From: an uncultured Crocinitomix sp.
GTDB lineage: Bacteria; Bacteroidota; Bacteroidia; Flavobacteriales_D; Crocinitomicaceae
Direction of reading: 5' to 3'
DNA length: 64,000 nt
Assembly: GCA_937136425.1 (NCBI GenBank)
Contig: CAKZON010000085.1
Span: forward strand, 1 to 64,000
Within the stretch, counting starts at the first letter, position 1. Each line of letters opens with the position of its first letter. The position numbers and the translations under genes are program-made. The notes beneath the pieces were generated by a model. The model searched no databases and was not told the origin of the DNA. It worked only from the letters and a program-made list of their open reading frames with translations. This document shows positions 17,471 through 25,286 of the stretch, one piece after another.

Positions 17471-17485
17471 AGTCGCAGGGCGACT
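17471..17485 (-). promoter_or_regulatory. hairpin touching the start codon of the 610-aa gene
   Basis: AGTCGC and GCGACT with a 3-nt loop form a perfect stem whose last base abuts the ATG at 17468-17470. A second stem, GACAAGT/ACTTGTC, lies about 45 bp further upstream. This could limit translation initiation. Confidence 0.45.
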
Positions 17486-17620
17486 TCCTACTGTTAGGTC
17501 AATGCTTGATTTTCAACTATTCGAGTTGACAAGTGTTAATCGCTTTACTTGTCAATTTGAATTTGTAGCTGAATTTCATCATTCAAACAGTATTAATGCC
17601 CGTTTTAAGTGTTAATAAAT

Positions 17621-18136
17621 TTATACCTCAATTGTTACCAGATCGTCATAAGGAAATGTCCCTATTGCACTTTGCACATGTGAAGTGGTAGCAACTTGCA
17701 GCAGAACAGGTGTGTCCACACTTCCTTCTAAAGTAGCTTTTAGTCTTTGAAGCAAGTTGGCTCCTGCTCCTAATAATGACAGATAAGGAATAAGCATTCG
17801 AGTGGTGATAAAACCTGTTTCTGATTCAGGCTTTATCTTGATCTTCCCACTAGCACTTCGTGCATCTTCGGGTATCTCCAGTCGTGTTATGGAACTTGTC
17901 GCGAGTATTTTGCCATTGTAGGACAACTTAATTAATGGGGCTGTCATTTTAATACTGGCGGACGTGGGATTCTTGATATTGAACTTCAGCGCAACTTCGA
18001 CCCCCTCCATACCTAACTTATGTAATCTGCCACCGACATCTGTGGCTATTTTATTTTTGGCTCTATTTAATGAGTACACGTGTTTACCTAAATAGAAGAT
18101 CACTCCACCAATCAGGATTTTACTTGCTGTTCTCAT
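17621..18136 (-). CDS. LEA14-like beta-sandwich membrane-associated protein
   Basis: A protein of 171 aa. A short N-terminal hydrophobic segment (ASKILIGGVIFYLGKHVY) may anchor it. A domain with the phrase LKFNIKNPTSASIKM resembles the LEA type 2 (LEA14/WHy) fold, whose hallmark is an N-P pair in such a strand, and is followed by regular beta strands. LEA-type domains are often membrane- or cell-surface-associated. It overlaps the 68-aa gene by 4 bp and precedes the transglutaminase-like gene after a 150-bp hairpin-bearing gap. Role unknown. Confidence 0.55.
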   Translation of the reverse strand: MRTASKILIGGVIFYLGKHVYSLNRAKNKIATDVGGRLHKLGMEGVEVALKFNIKNPTSASIKMTAPLIKLSYNGKILATSSITRLEIPEDARSASGKIKIKPESETGFITTRMLIPYLSLLGAGANLLQRLKATLEGSVDTPVLLQVATTSHVQSAIGTFPYDDLVTIEV

Positions 18137-18339
18137 TCTTCAACCTCCTCTTCGTTTGTCAGACCCAAGCGCGTTTTAATCGCTTGAATCTGAATTTTAA
18201 ACTTTGCGGACAATTCCGTAAAGCGTTCTTTGAGGTCTGAGACCTCTCTACTCATTTGTTTAAAGTCTTTGTGAAAGTCCCTCACAAAGTAAAGGGTTAT
18301 CCCTAGCAAAAGGCTATTGATTATTTGTACTGCATCCAT
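18133..18339 (-). CDS. small membrane/coiled-coil protein (holin-like size)
   Basis: A protein of 68 aa. It has one N-terminal membrane helix (VQIINSLLLGITLYFVRDF) followed by a coiled coil (QMSREVSDLKERFTELSAKF). Size and layout match small phage membrane proteins such as holin accessories, but also many other small anchors. Its start overlaps the end of the 127-aa gene by 26 bp, and its stop overlaps the LEA-like gene start by 4 bp. Confidence 0.5.
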   Translation of the reverse strand: MDAVQIINSLLLGITLYFVRDFHKDFKQMSREVSDLKERFTELSAKFKIQIQAIKTRLGLTNEEEVEE

Positions 18340-18697
18340 TTATACCTCCTTCCTCGTTTAGTGTTGTTAAATACTCTTCGTAAGTCTCATTAGGCATGAA
18401 TTCCGTTAAGTCCTCATTTTCCCAATCTATGTCTGATTTTTGGCTCAAACCATATCTAGCAAGTACGCTCTCATTTGGTTCGAATCTTATTCCATTTAAA
18501 AAATCAAATATTTCATCTTGATCTAAATCGTAGTATTCGCAATATTGACTGACCATCAAAGTTTCCGACCCAAAACCAAGTGATTTTCTTACAGTCTCAT
18601 GTTCTCTAATGGCTTGTTCAATATTTCCACCATTTATAAATTGTATCTCTTCAGTTGTAATTAATACTGATCCAATTAATGTTTCTCCTCTTTCCAT
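18314..18697 (-). CDS. small regulator-like protein, paralogue A (extended)
   Basis: A protein of 127 aa. Its first 70 residues align with the two shorter proteins at 18909-19127 and 19843-20058: [MV]L[IL]T..[ED]IQ.I.G, then REH.TVR.[SA]LG, then YC[ED]Y..L[DN]..E....LN. This is the layout of small helix-turn-helix proteins common near mobile elements in the phylum. The C-terminal 55 residues are acidic and unique to this copy. A role in transcriptional control of the block is inferred. Confidence 0.5.
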   Translation of the reverse strand: MERGETLIGSVLITTEEIQFINGGNIEQAIREHETVRKSLGFGSETLMVSQYCEYYDLDQDEIFDFLNGIRFEPNESVLARYGLSQKSDIDWENEDLTEFMPNETYEEYLTTLNEEGGINGCSTNNQ

Positions 18698-18908
18698 CTT
18701 TATTCGTTTAAATTGTTAATCAATTATCCGAACTCTAAATCAAGTTACGGACGTTTCTTCGGTTTCATTTTCAGATTGTTGCAATCTGATTTATGTTGTT
18801 GTGAATTGTTGTGTTTGGTTGTGTGATTATGTGTTTTGAATAGATTAAAATCACGTTAATTATTTAACAGAAAAAGCCTTTTATTTCGCTCTTGACCTGT
18901 TTAAATAC

Positions 18909-19127
18909 TCACCTGTTTTCATTTAAGAAATTCAAGGTTTCCTCAAGGTTGAGTTCCCAATAATCACAATACTCCTTTATGGATAATCTCGGCTTGGTTT
19001 TTCCCAAAGCGTCTCTTACCGTTCTATGTTCTCTTCGAGCAGATTCATCACTAATACTCCCCGTAATAATTTGAATATCCCTTGCTGTTATGAGCATTCC
19101 TCCTTTCAATTTTTTCTTCTTCTCCAT
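18909..19127 (-). CDS. small regulator-like protein, paralogue B
   Basis: A protein of 72 aa using the ATG at 19127, which is 5 bp after the stop of the 99-aa gene; a longer frame from 19178 would overlap that gene by 47 bp. It contains GGMLITARDIQIITGS, REHRTVRDALGK and KEYCDYWELN, shared with paralogues A and C. It is predicted helical and probably DNA-binding. Confidence 0.55.
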   Translation of the reverse strand: MEKKKKLKGGMLITARDIQIITGSISDESARREHRTVRDALGKTKPRLSIKEYCDYWELNLEETLNFLNENR

Positions 19128-19131
19128 ATCT

Positions 19132-19431
19132 TTAGTTTTTAGATTCTGCTCTATTCTCTTTGGCTTGAATAAAAGCATGGCAATCCATTAGTAGTTCTGC
19201 AAAATCTTTGTCTATTCGTTTATTAATTTGTTTTATACACCAATCAAAGAGCATTTTCGCGCTTAATTCATTGAGTTCATATCGAATGGCTAATTCTTTA
19301 AAAGGTTTGCTATTGAATAGGCGTTGATAGATTAATCGTACATGAAAAGGTTTTAAGACCTTATACATTGCATCTCGGTGTCTTGACCAGGTTTGATCTA
19401 ATTGGTCGAATTTTTCTTTTTTTGTTTTCAT
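19132..19431 (-). CDS. helical protein, possible helix-turn-helix regulator
   Basis: A protein of 99 aa, all helical. The segment FKELAIRYELNELSAKMLFDWC resembles a sigma-factor-like helix-turn-helix (elements for recognising a non-identical repeat). It is preceded by the long upstream region with the GATTGATTA repeats and followed 5 bp later by paralogue B, so it may control the block. No family was recognised. Confidence 0.4.
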   Translation of the reverse strand: MKTKKEKFDQLDQTWSRHRDAMYKVLKPFHVRLIYQRLFNSKPFKELAIRYELNELSAKMLFDWCIKQINKRIDKDFAELLMDCHAFIQAKENRAESKN

Positions 19432-19842
19432 CTTGAATTTGTTTTTAATAGTTATGAGAATGCTGTAAAACCTTTAATTCAAGGACTTTTGCATTGAACT
19501 CTGAAACAAATGTCAGGCTGTTTGAAATAAAAAATTTTGGAATTGATTAGGATTGATTAAGAATGATGAAAATTGATTAGTATTGATTAATACTAAGGGT
19601 TTGGATTTTCAATGAATGATGTTTTATGTTATGCAAATCAGAATTATAATTATTGAACTGAGCAATTTCAGAATCCTAGCAAAATCAACATGCTCCCTAA
19701 TGTTTCACTAATACTCCCTAACATTCCGTAATGATTAATCTAGCTTTAAGAAATAGCGAATGCTGTCATTTTTGCGGAAAAATTTTGGGAAGCACTAATT
19801 GAATTAAGAAAAAAGGCTGAGAAATGAGTTTTTAGGATTAAG
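19432..19842. promoter_or_regulatory. gene-free regulatory region with direct repeats
   Basis: This is a 411-bp A/T-rich gap without a gene. It holds the GATTGATTA repeat cluster at 19542-19590 and two copies of CTCCCTAA (near 19692 and 19714). A third copy of TACTCCCTAA lies near 20059, upstream of paralogue C. It is probably the control region, or the replication origin, of the leftward block. Confidence 0.45.
19542..19590. repeat. iteron-like GATTGATTA repeats
   Basis: ATTGATTAGGATTGATTAA (19542-19560) and ATTGATTAGTATTGATTAA (19572-19590) are near-identical, with a 30-bp period, and each is itself two half-repeats. Such arrays bind replication initiators or repressors. Confidence 0.55.
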
Positions 19843-20058
19843 TTACCTATTGGAATTAAGAAAGCTTACTGTTTCTTCGTAATCTAACTCCCAATATTCG
19901 CAATATTCTTTTATTGATAAGCGCTTGCTCTTCTTTCCTAAAGAGTCTCGTACTTGAAGGTGCTCACGGTAGGCTGAATTTGAACATTCGCTGCCTGTAA
20001 TTAATTGTATGTCACGTGCTGTTAACAGCATTCCTCCTCTTATCCTCATCTCCTGCAA
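19843..20058 (-). CDS. small regulator-like protein, paralogue C
   Basis: A protein of 71 aa with GGMLLTARDIQLITGS, REHLQVRDSLGK and KEYCEYWELD. About 60% of its positions match paralogue B and it is clearly homologous to the N-terminal part of paralogue A. It is the first gene of the leftward block. Probably a DNA-binding regulator; an alternative start is the next ATG three codons on. Confidence 0.55.
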   Translation of the reverse strand: MQEMRIRGGMLLTARDIQLITGSECSNSAYREHLQVRDSLGKKSKRLSIKEYCEYWELDYEETVSFLNSNR

Positions 20059-20140
20059 TACTCCCTAACTAAAAGTTCTGAAAATTATGCAGTAAATCAA
20101 AACTAAATGCGCGTATTTTGCGCGTATTTATCTCCTCTAA

Positions 20141-20545
20141 TTAATTTAAGTTTTGATAATTTTTCAACCATAGCATAGCTTTTTCTTCTGAATTAAAAAA
20201 AGCGGTAGGTACGTGAGATCTTTTAACTGAAAAGACCAGGTTTCCTACTAATCTAGCAGCATAATTATCGACCACCATAGCAATACATTTTATCCCAATA
20301 TACGGTTCTGATGTTTTATAATATGCACTAGCCTTTGAATCGATAGATGTTGCATTATTAACCTTAACAAATACGGGTGAATCAAATTTAACAATACCCA
20401 TTGCTGTATTGCGGTCTTCAACCAGTTGGATGGCAACTTCTAGCGTAATTTTCTTAACTTTTGGAGAAATAATTTGAAAAATGACCCCCTCACTCGTCCA
20501 AGTTTCAGAGTACTCACTTTTTGTATAATTATTTTTTACATCCAT
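20141..20545 (-). CDS. STAS-like (SpoIIAA-like) domain protein
   Basis: A protein of 134 aa. The pattern IVKFDSPVFVKV, then NLVFSVKRSHVPTAFFNSEEKAMLWL, resembles the STAS/SpoIIAA-like proteins that in this phylum accompany aminotransferase/GNAT and LuxR genes (recalled, not searched). Its start lies only 13 bp from the start of the divergent fusion gene, so the two must share overlapping control DNA. It probably acts as a regulatory or lipid-sensing partner of that enzyme, which is an inference. Confidence 0.5.
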   Translation of the reverse strand: MDVKNNYTKSEYSETWTSEGVIFQIISPKVKKITLEVAIQLVEDRNTAMGIVKFDSPVFVKVNNATSIDSKASAYYKTSEPYIGIKCIAMVVDNYAARLVGNLVFSVKRSHVPTAFFNSEEKAMLWLKNYQNLN

Positions 20546-20558
20546 AAAATTTGAAATT

Positions 20559-22964
20559 ATGTCTAATCAAACAATAAATTTAATCAATAATATCGTTGAT
20601 GATGCGGTAAGATCAGGTGTTGCGAAAATTAAACTTGAAAATAAAAAATTTGATGGTAAAACAATAGTCATCAAGGGAAAAGAATTAATCTCATTTGGAT
20701 CATATAGTTATTTAGGACTAGAAATTGATCAAAGATTAATTGATGGTGCTATTAATTCTGTAAAACAATATGGAATTCAATACCCTTCTTCAAGAATTTA
20801 TTCTGCTAACCCAATGTATGATATACTATTAAATCAGTTAAAAAAAATATTTGGAACAGAGGTAGTTTTAACCACTTCATTGTCATTAGGACATTCAGGT
20901 GTAATACCTATTCTTATTGAAAGGGAGGATATATTAATACTGGATCAATACGTACATTCCAGTGTTCAAGATGCGGCTGAAAGATTAAAGGCAAAAGGAA
21001 TACACGTAACTGTAATTAGGCATAATGATATTGAATGTTTAGAACAACGAATTATTGAGTATTCAAGAAAATATCGTCGAATTTGGTATGCCATTGATGG
21101 AATTTATTCCATGCACGGAGACACAGCGCCAATTCTAGCGTTAGAATCATTAATGAATAAATATAAAAAGTTTCACATTTATGCGGATGACGCTCATGGT
21201 GTTTCCAGTTATGGGGAAAACGGCTCAGGTTGGATTTTGAGTAAAATAAAGTTGCATGAAAAATTATTCTTAACAACTGGAATGGCAAAAGCATTTGGAA
21301 CTATGGGAGGTGTTTTTATAACAAAAAACAAAACCTTTTTCAGGCTAGTTAATAATTGTACAGGCTCACTAATATTTTCAGGCCCACATCCAATTCCTGT
21401 TTTAGGTGCAAGTATTAAATCGGCAGAAATTCATTTGACACCAGAAATTTATTTTAAACAAACTGCCTTGCGAGAAAAAATAGAATACTGTTACGATTTA
21501 TTTCGTAAACATAATATACCAGAAATTTCAGAAAGAGAAACGCCAATATTTTTTGTTCCAGTGAGTAGGTTAAAAGCAGGTTATCTTTTAGTGGAAAAAA
21601 TGATGAATGATGGTTTTTTTACAAATATCGCATCTTTTCCAGCTGTTTCCGAATCATGCACAGGAGTTAGGTTTACCATCTCTTTACATCATACATTTAA
21701 AGATATTGAGCGCTTAGTTTTTGCCTTTAAATCAAACTATAATAAGATACTGATAGAGGAGAGAATACAATTTGATGTTATAAAACAGGCTTTCAGAAAA
21801 ATATACACTTTTTCAGATTCAATCAAATATGAATTTTCAAAGAAAATCCCCTCTCAAATCAGACTTAATCAATATTCTACAATAGATGAAATGCCCGTCA
21901 ATGAACAAGAAAAATTAATGTCTTCTACGAATCTGTTTTCAATTGAATTTTTAAGAATGTATGAAAATCAAGGAAGAAGAGGGAAGAAAAAAGAAGATAA
22001 ATGGAGTTTGTTTTATTTGTCCGTACTAGATAATAATGGAACAGTAATATTGACGACTGTTTTTACTGTTATGATAGGTAAAGAAGATATGTTAAGTTCA
22101 AAGGATGTTTCGAAATCTATCGAATTATTAAGAGAAAAAGACAAATATTATTTATCCTCAAAGATTTTATTGATGGGTACGCCAATAACTGAAGGAACAC
22201 ATTTATTTTTTAATGAATCTCATCCGCTAAAATACCAGGCGTTAAAACGATTAATACAAGAAACAGATAAAATTTGTGAACAGCAAGAAATTAACATGAC
22301 TTTATATCGTGATTTTCAAGATTCAGAAGAAGTCATGCATAATTTTTTAAAAGGAGAAAGCTTCTTACCAATAGAAATGCCAAATAACCATGAAATACAC
22401 TTCTATGGCAATAGCATTGAAGAATTTGAACAAAGTCTATCGAAAAAGAAAAGAAAATTTCTAAGAGATCGAATTCATTCATCTAGTGATGGATTTAATA
22501 TTTCAATAAATGATAATCCAAATTCAATCGATATTAATCAATTTCATCTACTTTATAAAAATGTTGTAAAAAGGGGAATAGAGATTAATACATTTCCACT
22601 TAATAATGATACTATATCCAAAATTTTGGGGCTTAATGATTTTAAACTTTTCGAATTAAAGAATGAAACAGGATTGGTAGTTGCCTCGATATTGTTGCAT
22701 GAAGCTAAAGAATCTATGACCCCAATTTTTATTGGTTTGAATTATGGATATTTGTCAAGTAATATCTACCCAGTGATATTGTGGGAGGTAATAAAATATG
22801 CAAATAAACGTGGTAAGAAACGAGTTCGATTAGGATATGCTGCAAGTCAAAGTAAGCGGACACTAGGAGCAACGGTAAAAAAAATCATCTGTTACAGTAA
22901 GAGTAAAGATAATTACAATCAACTATTACTAAATAGTCATTTAAGACAACCCCAGCTTGTTTGA
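20559..22964 (+). CDS. alpha-oxoamine synthase fused to a GNAT-type domain
   Basis: A protein of 801 aa. Residues 1-400 form a PLP enzyme of the 8-amino-7-oxononanoate synthase / serine palmitoyltransferase / CqsA group: FGSYSYLGL (46-54), DDAHGVSSYGE (210-220) and TGMAKAFGTMGG with the PLP lysine at 244. Residues about 420-801 resemble a GNAT/FemAB acyltransferase, ending in RVRLGYAASQSKRTLG. The fusion would condense an acyl-CoA with an amino acid and then acylate or modify the product. Such enzymes make sphingoid-type lipids or, as CqsA, diffusible signals. Surrounding STAS-like and LuxR genes favour a signalling role; the product cannot be told from sequence. Confidence 0.8.
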   Translation: MSNQTINLINNIVDDAVRSGVAKIKLENKKFDGKTIVIKGKELISFGSYSYLGLEIDQRLIDGAINSVKQYGIQYPSSRIYSANPMYDILLNQLKKIFGTEVVLTTSLSLGHSGVIPILIEREDILILDQYVHSSVQDAAERLKAKGIHVTVIRHNDIECLEQRIIEYSRKYRRIWYAIDGIYSMHGDTAPILALESLMNKYKKFHIYADDAHGVSSYGENGSGWILSKIKLHEKLFLTTGMAKAFGTMGGVFITKNKTFFRLVNNCTGSLIFSGPHPIPVLGASIKSAEIHLTPEIYFKQTALREKIEYCYDLFRKHNIPEISERETPIFFVPVSRLKAGYLLVEKMMNDGFFTNIASFPAVSESCTGVRFTISLHHTFKDIERLVFAFKSNYNKILIEERIQFDVIKQAFRKIYTFSDSIKYEFSKKIPSQIRLNQYSTIDEMPVNEQEKLMSSTNLFSIEFLRMYENQGRRGKKKEDKWSLFYLSVLDNNGTVILTTVFTVMIGKEDMLSSKDVSKSIELLREKDKYYLSSKILLMGTPITEGTHLFFNESHPLKYQALKRLIQETDKICEQQEINMTLYRDFQDSEEVMHNFLKGESFLPIEMPNNHEIHFYGNSIEEFEQSLSKKKRKFLRDRIHSSSDGFNISINDNPNSIDINQFHLLYKNVVKRGIEINTFPLNNDTISKILGLNDFKLFELKNETGLVVASILLHEAKESMTPIFIGLNYGYLSSNIYPVILWEVIKYANKRGKKRVRLGYAASQSKRTLGATVKKIICYSKSKDNYNQLLLNSHLRQPQLV

Positions 22965-23870
22965 TAGCATGTAATCTTTTAATTCGTTGTATAATTCATT
23001 CGCTTCGATCGAAATAGCGCTTTCTATAACCGAATTATAGACTTTTGGTGAATCTGCTTGTTGCTCAGCCATAGTGCTAATTAGTCCCAGAATACGAGGG
23101 AGAAGTTTTTCAATTTTTTCTTCAGGGACTATGGTCGCAGTTAATATGGTTAATTCAGTAGTTTTAGTTACTTCTAAATAGGCGAATCTTTGATGGTTGC
23201 TAAGAAAAATGTGCGGATTTAAAGTAACTTTTAACTTGTCCTCATTTTTATAATTTATAAACAACTCAGAGATTGATTTTCCTTTGATTGACTCTGGTCT
23301 TATTATTACATCTTCAGACAGCAGAAATATATGATTAACAGTTTTTCCGTTTTTCGAAAGGATTAAAATTCGATTGTTTAACCTGTAAGCACTCAAAATG
23401 CTTATCAGCGTTTTAGAATCCAGATATTCATTATCAAGCTCCTCATTCACTTTGTTGATGCCCTTTGCGATAAAACTCTCTATATCATCTGGATCGTCAG
23501 ATTCAGTTAATCGAAGCTTGAAATTCCCTTCAAGCATTGCTTTCATTACCCTTGAAAATTCAATATAATATTGCTCGAAAGAGTTGTTGTCTGACCAAGT
23601 TAAGATTGATTTGTTTTGTGTGATCTTTTCAGGATAGCCTTCGCTTAATTTCAAAAATTGAGAAATCTGGGTGTATTTTTTTCTGAATTCTATTCTGTTT
23701 TTTACTTTGACCTTCTCAAATATATTACTGGCATGTTTTCGACATGTAGAAGCTGAAATGCAGAGTAACTCTCCAATTGTTTTATATGAATCAAACCCGA
23801 CAAGATGGTTTGCTATTTGTAATTCCCGTTTCGTTAATACTAGGATAAGTTTTGAATATTTTGTTTGCAT
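22941..23870 (-). CDS. LuxR-type regulator with N-terminal helix-turn-helix
   Basis: A protein of 309 aa. The N-terminal segment LTKRELQIANHLVGFDSYKT, followed by STCRKHASNIFEKVKVKNR, is a LuxR/GerE helix-turn-helix at the front of the protein instead of the usual C-terminal place. The remaining 230 residues have mixed alpha/beta patterns with a PAS-like stretch (NNRILILSKNGKTVNHIF). It is convergent with the fusion enzyme gene and overlaps its last 24 bp. It may sense the enzyme's product or an unknown ligand. Confidence 0.55.
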   Translation of the reverse strand: MQTKYSKLILVLTKRELQIANHLVGFDSYKTIGELLCISASTCRKHASNIFEKVKVKNRIEFRKKYTQISQFLKLSEGYPEKITQNKSILTWSDNNSFEQYYIEFSRVMKAMLEGNFKLRLTESDDPDDIESFIAKGINKVNEELDNEYLDSKTLISILSAYRLNNRILILSKNGKTVNHIFLLSEDVIIRPESIKGKSISELFINYKNEDKLKVTLNPHIFLSNHQRFAYLEVTKTTELTILTATIVPEEKIEKLLPRILGLISTMAEQQADSPKVYNSVIESAISIEANELYNELKDYMLSNKLGLS

Positions 23871-23985
23871 AAGTTTTTAAATTAAATGGGAACAATAAAT
23901 TTAATCTGTGGGTCAAGACAAAACTATTCCAATAAGAAGCTAAAAACCACAGTATTTATACGTAGAAATACCTTTTTTACTAGAT

Positions 23986-24009
23986 GCGTACTCAAAATAC
24001 GCTTTTTTT
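23986..24009 (+). terminator. short terminator-like hairpin in a gene-poor gap
   Basis: GCGTA and TACGC with a 7-nt loop are followed by TTTTTTT. It points rightward, though no plus-strand gene ends here. It may close a short leader RNA. Confidence 0.35.
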
Positions 24010-24045
24010 ATTTGCTCAAAATTAACCTATTCATTATCCTTGCTG

Positions 24046-24174
24046 TGTGTTATTTAACCCATAACTGAACAATCAAAATTATATAGGTAATTAAGTTTCA
24101 AGGATGAAGTCTTGGGGCGGTTGATTTGAAATTTAGGGTTAAATAACACAAGATTCCAATCCAGCCTTCATCCT
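24046..24174 (+). promoter_or_regulatory. interleaved inverted repeats upstream of a LuxR-type gene
   Basis: TGTGTTATTTAACCC (24046-24060) is exactly complementary to 24136-24150. AGGATGAAG (24101-24109) is exactly complementary to 24166-24174. The order a-b-a'-b' is that of a pseudoknot. It lies 34-162 bp before the start at 24208. The gap from 23871 to 24207 contains no other gene I can support. Confidence 0.45.
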
Positions 24175-24207
24175 TCTTAAACTCAACTATAGTTCAATAG
24201 TAAAAAA

Positions 24208-24876
24208 ATGAAGGTTGAAAATAAAATAGCGACAATTATTACTATTTCCGATTCTGTAACAAGATTAGGAGTTGAAAAAGCGTTCAATAATTCAGAATAC
24301 TATAATGTAATATCGACATATTCGACAGTGCATTCGATTCCAGTTGTTTATAAACCTGATTTTTTACTATTTGAAACTCATGATGAATCGGATGTAGAAT
24401 TTATTGAGAAATTTTGTAAAAAACACACAACTACGAAAACAGTAGTTTTCAGTTCTCAGCGAAACTTATGCGTGAATTTTTTACTGTCCAAAAGATTACA
24501 GTTGAACGGTTTCATATTTGATAGAATAAGAGAGCAAGATTTAATAGATACATGTAGCAAAATTATTGATGCTAATAATGATGATACAATTTATTTTCCG
24601 AAACACATCTCTGTAATGTTTTGTTTAATGGAGCAGCTTCCTCCTATATTGTTTACTCCTGTGGAGCTAGAAGTGTTACACCTTTTAAACTTAGGTAAGT
24701 TCTCAAAAGAAATAGCTGATATTTTAATGTTAAAAGTGAAAACTATTGAGAACCACTTCAATAATTTAAAAAGAAAACTGAATGTTAAAAGTATAATTCC
24801 AGTAATTCTATATGCAAGCAACATGAATTATATCCCATTAAAATCAACCAGCTTTCATAAAATAATAGACTCATAA
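24208..24876 (+). CDS. NarL/FixJ-family regulator with degenerate receiver
   Basis: A protein of 222 aa. The C-terminal LuxR helix-turn-helix reads FTPVELEVLHLLNLGKFSKE, then KTIENHFNNLKRKLNVKS, with the usual spacing. The N-terminal 130 residues have the receiver-like alternation of strands, but the phosphoacceptor region reads PDFLLFETHDE, with E instead of the usual D. It is likely a phosphorylation-independent transcription factor. It follows the interleaved inverted repeats. Confidence 0.7.
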   Translation: MKVENKIATIITISDSVTRLGVEKAFNNSEYYNVISTYSTVHSIPVVYKPDFLLFETHDESDVEFIEKFCKKHTTTKTVVFSSQRNLCVNFLLSKRLQLNGFIFDRIREQDLIDTCSKIIDANNDDTIYFPKHISVMFCLMEQLPPILFTPVELEVLHLLNLGKFSKEIADILMLKVKTIENHFNNLKRKLNVKSIIPVILYASNMNYIPLKSTSFHKIIDS

Positions 24877-24915
24877 AATAAAATTGAAAAACCTCTACGT
24901 TAGGTGAGGTAGCAA

Positions 24916-24978
24916 GGCGGGAACAATATTGAATAATCATAAATGTTTTGGGTCATTAGGTTCAAATATTTTCCCGCC
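24916..24978 (+). promoter_or_regulatory. 8-bp inverted repeat before a small lipoprotein gene
   Basis: GGCGGGAA (24916-24923) and TTCCCGCC (24971-24978), with a 47-nt loop, are followed by GTTTTTTC. It could be an attenuator-like or terminator structure ending the regulator message just ahead of the lipoprotein gene. Confidence 0.4.
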
Positions 24979-25010
24979 GTTTTTTCTCAAAACAATTAAA
25001 ATTTAACCTT

Positions 25011-25217
25011 ATGAAATACAAAAAAATACTATTAATAACTGTATGTGCCATCTTATTTTCTTGTGGTAAAAAATATACTTGTGAGGTAGTGCATCACACG
25101 GGAATTGGCGCAGGTGTTGATGTGACTACGAAAAAGACATTTCGAGGATCGTATAAAAAAATGCTTGAATTTGAAAAGGCGAATACAAACGAAGAAAAGA
25201 CAACAACTTGTCATTGA
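25011..25217 (+). CDS. small lipoprotein, unknown
   Basis: A protein of 68 aa. The signal peptide MKYKKILLITVCAILFSCGK has a lipobox cysteine at residue 18. The mature part (about 50 aa) has two further cysteines. It sits between two LuxR-type regulators, so it may be a regulated surface protein or signal precursor; nothing more can be said. Confidence 0.55.
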   Translation: MKYKKILLITVCAILFSCGKKYTCEVVHHTGIGAGVDVTTKKTFRGSYKKMLEFEKANTNEEKTTTCH

Positions 25218-25286
25218 GCTAATCTTGCGTTTGAGTATTGTATGACAAAAGAGCCAATTTAAAATCATTTAATAAAACCAGAACTT

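Noticed and set aside
298..20058. Ordinary tailed prophage
   Set aside because: No large terminase, portal, major tail or tape-measure protein; many membrane proteins instead.
20058..20141. Boundary between two elements inserted in tandem
   Set aside because: I looked for a third copy of the 43-bp repeat or the arm sites near the change of gene type and saw none.
23886..24068. Plus-strand open frame of 60 aa in the gap before the LuxR-type gene
   Set aside because: It runs through the terminator-like hairpin and one arm of the inverted repeats, and lacks coding character.
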